A DNA stretch of 64,000 nt from Phellopilus nigrolimitatus (taxonomy: Eukaryota > Basidiomycota > Agaricomycetes > Hymenochaetales > Hymenochaetaceae). Made by a program: the position numbers and the translations under genes. Where the stretch lies: positions 372,001-436,000 of the forward strand of contig JAJOHG010000004.1 of NCBI GenBank assembly GCA_021029095.1, written 5' to 3'. Shown piece after piece: positions 57,029 to 64,000 of this stretch (its first letter is position 1; each line of letters starts with the position of its first letter). Below the pieces are notes generated by a model. The model ran no database searches. It was not told the origin of the DNA and saw nothing but the letters and a program-made list of their open reading frames with translations.

Positions 57029-57396
57029 ACGTCCGTATGCTCTGATACTTCTATTTAGTTAGCGTCTTGACATAACCACACGACAGCTATCTGTATGTAC
57101 TTAATAGTGTTGTAAGTCTGTGTTTTGTGGATGCTTCGTATTGTGTAAATTGCTGTAATCTAGTTGCAATATTGGACTTCTTGAATGACAAAAAGCTTGG
57201 TTTCGGGAAGTTGAAGCAGGCAAGCCACGAAGAGCTAAGGAGAGAAAACAAATAGATGAAACGCATGTCGCGAACATTGACACTAGTACTGGCAGGACTT
57301 TGGCACGGCGTGATGCGTGTGACAGGGACAATATGTATCAACGTCGTTGGTAGCCGAGCGACATCCTCTCGCCGTCTTCATGCGACGACCACTATC
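57029..57396. other. intergenic
   Basis: 368 bp between module C and the next plus-strand gene. The frame of the next gene is open from an ATG at 57256, so that gene could start there. No repeat is seen. Confidence 0.4.
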
Positions 57397-60300
57397 ATGG
57401 CCAGCGTAGAGAACTCTGCCCTCGGTGCCTCCGCAGGGCCTGCCCGTGTCTTCGTTAAGAGCAGCTCTTCCGCCCCCGTCTCCAGTGGTCATCTTAGTGA
57501 TGGCGGCCGCTCCCTAACCCGACGTTCTCGCGTCCGTCGCCAGAGTTCGTGCCGCGACTCGTCCTCGTCCGATCTTTTCTCTACTTCCGACGATATTTCA
57601 AGCGGTCAACTTTTCGTGAAAATCCCCCCCTCAGACATGCACGCGGGCTCATCCCCCCGAAGTGCCGGAATACCGGATGTCAGTATTTTGGATGTCATCG
57701 AAGATGAATGCCGTGCTCATTTTCTGTTATCGAAATAGTCTGGTGCCCCACCCTTGCCACAGCGCTCACCACGTCGACTCCAGCCGCCCCCAAACCTCAA
57801 TGTTGTACAAGCAGACCCAGAGACGCCGTGGACGACGCGTCCGCGTACACTCAGTAACGGTGCGACCACGTCGCATCCTGTTCTAGATGAGGGACAAGGC
57901 ATGGAAACACGTTCAGAAAATGGTCAGTTCAGACGGGGTCAGCGGGTGAGTAAACATCTTTTCGAGTCTGTGACGCTATCTCAAGGCTTGCGAAACATTA
58001 GCCTAGGGTCTTGAGTGTGCCTAAACGTGCATTTCGCAATGGTTCGCTGTCCGACTCATCAGAACAGCCCAGTCCTTTGACACCATCTGCCTTTCACGAC
58101 ATTCCTCCTATGCCTGTGTTTGCTCGTAATCGCCGCTTTCGCCACCAGCCCTGCGACTCCGGTGTCACACAACAGTCGACGACATCGAGTTCTCTTTATC
58201 CCAAGTCGACTTCAACTGACGACTCTTATTCGTCCCCTCCCTCTCTCCCTTCAAATGATATGGATGATCGCCTCATCGTTGCAGTTGACCCTGATGACAA
58301 TCCGCACGTCCATGAGCTCTCTGAAATGGACGCAGATGACGTGTCCTATCGACTGCGATTGCTGATGCAGAACAACTACTATCTTCCTCCTGCTCATTCC
58401 AAACCTTTCAGCGAGTACTCCTCTTCGACTGCGAAAAAATCCCCCCTTAAGTCTCCATCGCCAACTTTTCTTGACATTTTCAAGGTTGGGAAAAAGAAGA
58501 GCTCTTCTCCAGTCCAGAAGGCAGCGAAGTCGCCCACGGCACCTATTTTGAGAACGACCTCGGACTCGTCGACTTTGTCTGGCTTGATTCGTTCTCCGCA
58601 GACGCGTTCTGGTCAGCAGGATTCGCACACTACGACGATGGCTCCTCAGTCACGTCAAGAGGCGAAGAAAGGGCGTGTCGTGGTTGTGCGCGAACGCATG
58701 GAAGACATCGATACTATTGCTAAACAGGTAGAACAGGATCTCAAAATACGCGAGGCGGAACGTCGGCGGAATGTCAGCGAGTCCTCGCCTTCTGAAGGGT
58801 TATCTGACAATCTTGTGGACCCGACCGACTCTGTCGATCTGCCTCCGGTTACCGCGAACGGTTTCTTCGGTCCTCAGGCGTCTATGTTGAATGGAATGGG
58901 TGTTGAAGCATCTTTGGGCGCAGCAATGATGGCTGATCGACTTCCGCCTTCAAGTCCTGGTATCTGGTCTATTGATACTGAGGACGAAGCTTGGCGAAAA
59001 GCTCTCCTGCATGCAGCCGTCAACCATTCTTTAAACAATTCACCTGCTGCGACACCCGCCCGCTCACGTTCGGACTCTAGTCCCTTTCTTTCCCTTGATG
59101 ATTCCACATCTCCCTCGCTCCCTTCCCCTCTCGCCTATACACCTTTCGCTCGATCGCCTACTACAAGCGCTCCGTTCGCGTGTCCAATCATTGCGGAAGG
59201 TAGCGAAGGCGCTCTTATAGGGGAGGAGCTCAATATGAAAGATAGTAGTCCCTTTGAGAATTCCGAGAATCTTGAGCTAGGACGGCGTATCCTAACTCGT
59301 GCACTCGACGGGGAAAATATAGGCGATAGTGCTGCTCCACCGTCCTTGGCACACGGGATTTTGGATAAGCCAGTCTTGGAAGCTAGTCCCCAGGCGTCTG
59401 ACAGCAAAGAGCAAGATCAAACTTCATCCGTAACGATGGAGGCCAACTACGAGCTCGTGCGTGCGGAGACGCCCACGTTACTGACGACGCCTCTTTTACC
59501 TGCGCCTCGACGCCCTCTCGCAACGCCAGTACATCAACCTGTCGAAGCTCAGATTGATCACGGTGGCGAAGGGCCGTTCGTGGACGAGACGGATCATTCA
59601 CAAGTAGCCCAAGACATACCATTGAGGCTATCCGATGAATATGAGACTCATGTGGGGTTAAGCGGCGCATTCGGAGAGCTAGCTCCACCAGGATCGCAGT
59701 ATTACCCTGCGACACTGTCGGCTGTTAAGGAACAGTTTGCTGGTTCAGTTTCAGCTTCAGAGAGTACGACAAGCGGCTCGCATTACTCAGATGACGAAGA
59801 AAGTACTTTCCACACCCCTAGAGAGCATACGCTGGCGTCGACATTCGCTGCTTCTCGACCTTCCCTTTCTGCCTCTCTTCCTCGAGCATCCTCCGAATAC
59901 TCTCAACCCTCTGCTTCGCCAACGACGTCCACATTTCGCGACGCCTTCGATCATAGCCCATATCTTGGCACCTCGCCTACGCAATCCGTCGCCAATACTC
60001 TCGGAGGTGGCGAATCGCGTGCTTCGTCGCGTACCTCGGAGCATGATGACCTACGATATGCACCTATTTCCCCGCCACCACGTGTATCGTCATCACTTGC
60101 CCATATCGTTCTCCATCCTCCCCCACGTGCTCAGAGTGCTAACGCTGCTCTTCATGCTCGTGCACAAGTTGGCAGTATCTCAGAACACGTACCAGCATTT
60201 GACGCAGATGATGGGGAACGTCGTGTGTCGACGGGCGGGGTATACTCGTCAATGCCCTTGGATACTCTGATGGTTCAAGGACTGCGTGACCCAAGCATGC

Positions 60301-61037
60301 GCTCAAACTCGTACCCGGCCTCGCCGATTTCGTTTTTCGATGCGGTTGAGATGCAGAGCCGTGAGGAGGAAGAGGAAGAGGAGGAGGAGGAGGATGAAGA
60401 AACCTGTACCGAGGGTGAGGACGATTCGGACGATGAGTCGGTGGCAGAGGAGAGAGGGTACCATAACGAACCAGCAGAAACAGCCATCGCTGACTCACGG
60501 TCGAGCTCAGTGCATAATGTCGCGCGCGACCGGGGGCAAAATTGGGATACATTTCCTCCTCAACTCCGGAATGCCTCGTCACCGCAGCTGGTATCAGGCT
60601 TGTCTCAGTCACATGTCGAGTCTAGTGTGGCGCTGGGTTACGACGTGCTGGACCCTCGCAGCGCGATCCTTAACGTGCCTTTGCATGCGAGATCGCCTCG
60701 TGCAGGTTTTTGGTCGAGGAAGCAAGGGAAACGGCACGAGATACTGCCGAACCCACCACGAGTGTCCGAGTCCACGGTCGACAGGATGAAGCATGAAGCA
60801 TCCGTACCTCCGCGGGGCGGTGCGAAGCGTCCTCAAACCGCGAGTTCAAGAGTCGAGCAGCGTCCTTGGACAGGTGGCAACCAGGTGCAGGGTCCAAGTG
60901 TTCAGGCGTGGCGCGACGAGCAGAATCGGCAGGATCAGTCGATGAGCCGGCTGGATGGGATGCTCATCGAACACATGGAGCGGGAAAAAGAAGTACTGCG
61001 ACGTATCACTACGACCTTGTCGAAATCTTCGTCCTAG
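57397..61037 (+). CDS. large disordered Ser/acidic-rich protein, unknown function
   Basis: Not recognised. The ATG at 57397 gives MASVENSALGASAGPARVFV. Removing introns 57676-57738 (about) and 57946-58001 (about) joins it in frame to a single exon of about 1000 codons. Composition is Ser, Pro, Asp and Glu-rich with no predicted fold. Notable parts: EMDADDVSYRLRLLMQNNYY (about 58325), an Arg/Glu helix VVVRERMEDIDTIAKQVEQD (about 58680), a Glu run (about 60365-60400) and a C-terminal helix MLIEHMEREKEVLRRITTTL. Short helices in a disordered background suggest a scaffold or adaptor with phosphorylation sites (inference). Confidence 0.65.
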
Positions 61038-61558
61038 CGATCCACCCTTATTTCTCGTGGGCGTCGATATATACTTGCTTCGCGTTTTATTTTGTATACC
61101 CGGGGCTATATTGGAAGGTATCTGTATATTTCTAACGTATCATCCATAACCATCTTGCTTCATCCTCTATTTCCGCGTCCATCGTCAAAAGCCCGTTATC
61201 CTTATCCGTTACTTCACATCCAACCTGCGTGCCTCTCCTTTATTCCCGGTTTTCTCTCTGAATTATCTTTTTATTCTCGTTTATTCTCGAGTTTATTGAC
61301 AAGCATTCTGTGGATATCTTACATATATTCTTCGCGGCTCTGCGAGGATGTTAGATGTGTCCTCTGTATTACCTAGACTTACTACCAGCATATACCTGAA
61401 ATTCCATCGATATTTTGACTCGTACTTATGTTTCTGGCGAGGAACAGCCCCGTGTGATGGATGAATCATAAGTAACACCGCTTTTGTCCGCCACTCGCCC
61501 ATAGCCAGCTTAGGCGCTGGTAGCGAGTAGGCGTCGTCCACGGTCTTTCTTGTTCACC
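61038..61558. other. intergenic
   Basis: 521 bp of T-rich 3' and 5' flanking DNA between two plus-strand genes. No gene or repeat is seen. It presumably contains the 3' UTR of the disordered protein and the promoter of the CS-domain gene. Confidence 0.4.
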
Positions 61559-63403
61559 ATGGACGACGACAGACACGTAGGAGCTTACTCATGGCATCAG
61601 GTATGTCTACGGCACGTCGTGAGCGGTCTGAAAGCGCTGACGGTCCTTGTTCACCTCGCCAGTCACTCGACCAGGTAACCTCCCGTCTTACCACGCTGCT
61701 GAGGTATGGTCTGCTTATTTGAGCACGCAGGCCACCGTAAACATATTCGTTCCTCATGAAACAATTCTTGATGACCTGGAGGTGAGCACCGTTGAGCGCA
61801 GTCGGGCCACGCGTCGGTATTGAGCGCGGCTCATCTAGGTCGTGATTGACCCACCTTTCATGGTGGCCGGCATTCGTGGGCAAACGCCTCTTTTGAAGGT
61901 TAGACGTGTTATGTGTCTGTTCTTGGCTCAGTTGTTGAGCTCCGTCGTGCTTAGGGAAGGATATACGAGGCTGTCAATATGGAGAAGACGCATTGGAATT
62001 TTGAACCCACGGACAACCCTCGGAGGCGCACTGCTTCTACTGCTTCTACAGTGTCCACACAATCCTCATACGCTTATGTGTCTGATCCGGAGATATCAAG
62101 CAGCTTCGCTGCGTCGCTTGACAGCGCGCAGGCGTCGGACAACGACTCGGACTTCGCGTCGCCCGAGCGGTCGCACCCTGTATCACGCGATGAGCAGCGC
62201 ATGAGTGCTACTGTCCCTGCTTTCCCGCAACACGCGTTCTCGTACCCCGGGTCTCCTCAGATGCCATCTATGGAGTCGTCGCTTTCTTCGCTGGACTCAT
62301 TACAGCCTGGCCACGCAGCTAAATTATTAACGATCATCTTGGTGAAAGAGCGGTCTACATATTGGCCTAGGGTTGTTGACGGGTCAATTTTGGAGTCCTA
62401 TTCTCCTATTCCGCCTGCTGGACCGTTCACATTTGACCTTGACGTTGAGCAGAAGATGTACAATGTGGATCCTACGTCGCTTGGTTTGTTGGGGGAAGAG
62501 TATCTCAAGGCTCGGAATATGAAAGAGGATGCGTTTGAATACTTTGTGTGAGTTCACCTGGGATTCAATCATAGAAACTATGCTGACTTATTCTTAAAAA
62601 GGCGGTCGTGGCATTATATTCACACTCCGTTCTCGGCTATGCGTTTAGTTGCGCATTACCTTCCTGTCACGACAGTGGTACCGTCATCTAACCTCTCAAC
62701 ACCAACTCAATCTTTGTCTTCTCCTCCGCTGCCACCTCGACGCGGGACCGTAGAATACTACGTTCAGTGCCTAGGTGGGCCTTCTGGTCTAGCACAACTT
62801 TTTCTCGAGGCAGGACTCGCCCATCTCGACGGTATTGCGTCGAAACTTCTATCCACAAATTATTCGCCGCTTAACTCATTACGGAAAAACGAGCCCTCGG
62901 CACCACCGACTCGCTCAGAGAGCAGCACACAGATATGGAAGCGTGACCGCGCATGTGCACGGACGTATTTCGAGCGCGCGCGCAAGCTCGCGCCTAGCAT
63001 GGATGGGGTGCCCTATCTACCGGAAGATACAGACATTCGTGGGTATGACCAGCCAGCGAGGTCGGGGCGTTCGCCGGGACGAGCAGGCGGCACAGCTCGT
63101 GAGGGCGCGCGGGGACCTGAGTTTCAGATGCCCTCGCTCTACGTGGACCAAGGGGACACGCTGCGGCCGGAAACAAGCCCGCCGAAGGTTGCAGACGAGG
63201 AAAAACCAGACTCGACCTTGCGTGTGCGAAGGCGGAGACAGCAGGCGTCGGAAGCGCTGCTCGAACGTACAAACCAGGAAGAGGACGAGGACAGTACATG
63301 GTATCTGTACCTTCCTGGCCTTGTGGGTGCGGGGACGGCGCTGCTTGTCGTCAGTGTAGTGGGGGCTCTAAGCTTCCAGTCATGGCGGAAAAATAACAAT
63401 TAG
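61559..63403 (+). CDS. CS-domain (p23/NudC-like) protein with C-terminal membrane anchor
   Basis: CS domains act as HSP90 or HSP70 co-chaperone modules. The start at 61559 gives MDDDRHVGAYSWHQ. A 12-nt microexon (61663-61674, SLDQ) joins this to ATVNIFVPHETILDDLEVVI (from 61731), restoring the family motif YSWHQSL..A.V.I..P. The domain continues GIRGQTPLLKGRIYEAVNME and THWNFE, is interrupted by a Ser-rich insert, and resumes with LLTIILVKERSTYWPRVVDG. A central region (VEYYVQCLGGPSGLAQLFLE) and a TPR-like stretch (RACARTYFERARKLAP) follow. The C-terminus has a hydrophobic helix (LPGLVGAGTALLVVSVVGAL) and a short basic end, so it is a tail-anchored protein. About five introns. Confidence 0.72.
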
Positions 63404-64000
63404 TCCGCCAGGAGTTCTCCTTCCGCAGTGAGTTCTCGTGTCTCGACCTGGAAACGAATGCATGTACTCACGGTAGATCTGCAAATCAGCAGACATCTCC
63501 GCTCTTCAGAAAAGTACTACTTTGGCTGCAAGCCTTGAGCGTAGGCTGCTAAGGGACATCCGCGGGCTAGGTTGTTCCTATAGCCACTGTGACGGCCGCC
63601 TCACCTTAAGGGAGGGAAGGGCCAAACGATGGATTTTCTTTACTTTCTAAGTGACGATTTGATATGAAATAATGGTTCAATCCCTTTCCCGCTGTGTTGT
63701 TTTATTTATCCCTCATGGGTTAGATTGACAACTATTAGATTTACATTCGTTTGTCACGTCCGGTCTCTCGTCGTTGTAAGTAAGCAACTGTACTATTACT
63801 CATTTTTCACATTTTGCAACCTTACAGTCTTTGTGGACGAGAAGGAGGTGAGTACTGGGCAAGACGAACAGCTATTGGTCGTAACCAGTATTTTCTGTAT
63901 TTATATATGATTATGTATCACCGTTCCTACGACACGCATCGACCTGCGCTTCTTGCTTCTGTTACCATCCACCCATCTTCTCTCAGGGCGTGAATTTGGA
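63404..64000. other. intergenic to window end
   Basis: About 600 bp with no convincing coding sequence; a 61-codon frame at 63725-63910 has no family signal. No repeat or RNA gene is seen. Confidence 0.4.

Noticed and set aside
59737..60612. Open frames overlapping the disordered protein on both strands
   Set aside because: They are shifted-frame shadows of the 1000-codon exon and end at random.
1..64000. CRISPR arrays, rRNA, tRNA genes, LTR retrotransposons
   Set aside because: No regularly spaced short repeats, no clover-leaf A/B-box genes, and no reverse transcriptase or paired LTRs were recognised by eye.

Overview
The window is nuclear DNA of a filamentous basidiomycete, most likely an agaricomycete wood or litter fungus. 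Genes are dense and split by many 45-70 nt GT-AG introns, often with CTNAC-type branch sites. Intergenic gaps are short, coding DNA is GC-rich, and a GSTFuA-type glutathione transferase and HSPA12-like HSP70 paralogues are present. No rRNA, tRNA or CRISPR array was recognised.

Left part (1-33514), mostly conserved housekeeping genes: the 3' end of a probable complex I NDUFB8-like gene; RAD2/XPG (-); an APH-fold phosphotransferase-like gene (+) with a damaged active site; a GST (+) whose last codons lie in a mariner-type MITE, followed at once by a second MITE; RMI1 (+); the J-protein SPF31/DNAJC8 (-) divergent from COX11 (+); a CAF120/SKG3-like PH-domain protein (+); EFM4-type lysine methyltransferase (+); SGD1/NOM1 (-) divergent from an SF1 (UPF1/DNA2-like) helicase (+); carnitine acetyltransferase (-) divergent from PAM18/TIM14 (+); and sulfite oxidase (-).

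Middle part (34315-57028), the unusual region: a tandem array of divergent two-gene modules. In each, an HSP70 (HSPA12-like) ATPase gene on the minus strand lies head to head with a plus-strand gene of an unrecognised family, here called the partner. Partners have a hydrophobic N-terminal segment and a conserved C-terminal region. Modules A (34315-38324) and C (51794-57028) look intact. Module B (39272-51545) is dead, with a lost start codon, nonsense changes and frameshifts. A partner relic at 38465-38880 shows that at least four units once existed. Module B also holds a nested transposon nest. A 2.6-kb element with 3-bp target duplications sits in HSP70 exon 1 and contains a MITE and a full-length Tc1 element with an apparently intact transposase. 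A 5-kb element with 7-bp duplications fills the former bidirectional promoter; it carries a broken coatomer beta' copy and an inserted 2.3-kb hAT-like element that holds fragments resembling SSN6/CYC8 and importin-beta.

Right part (57397-63403): a long disordered acidic/Ser-rich protein of unknown function and a CS-domain (p23/NudC-like) protein with a C-terminal membrane anchor and a 12-nt microexon. Coordinates of spliced genes run from start to stop codon; splice sites were read by eye.
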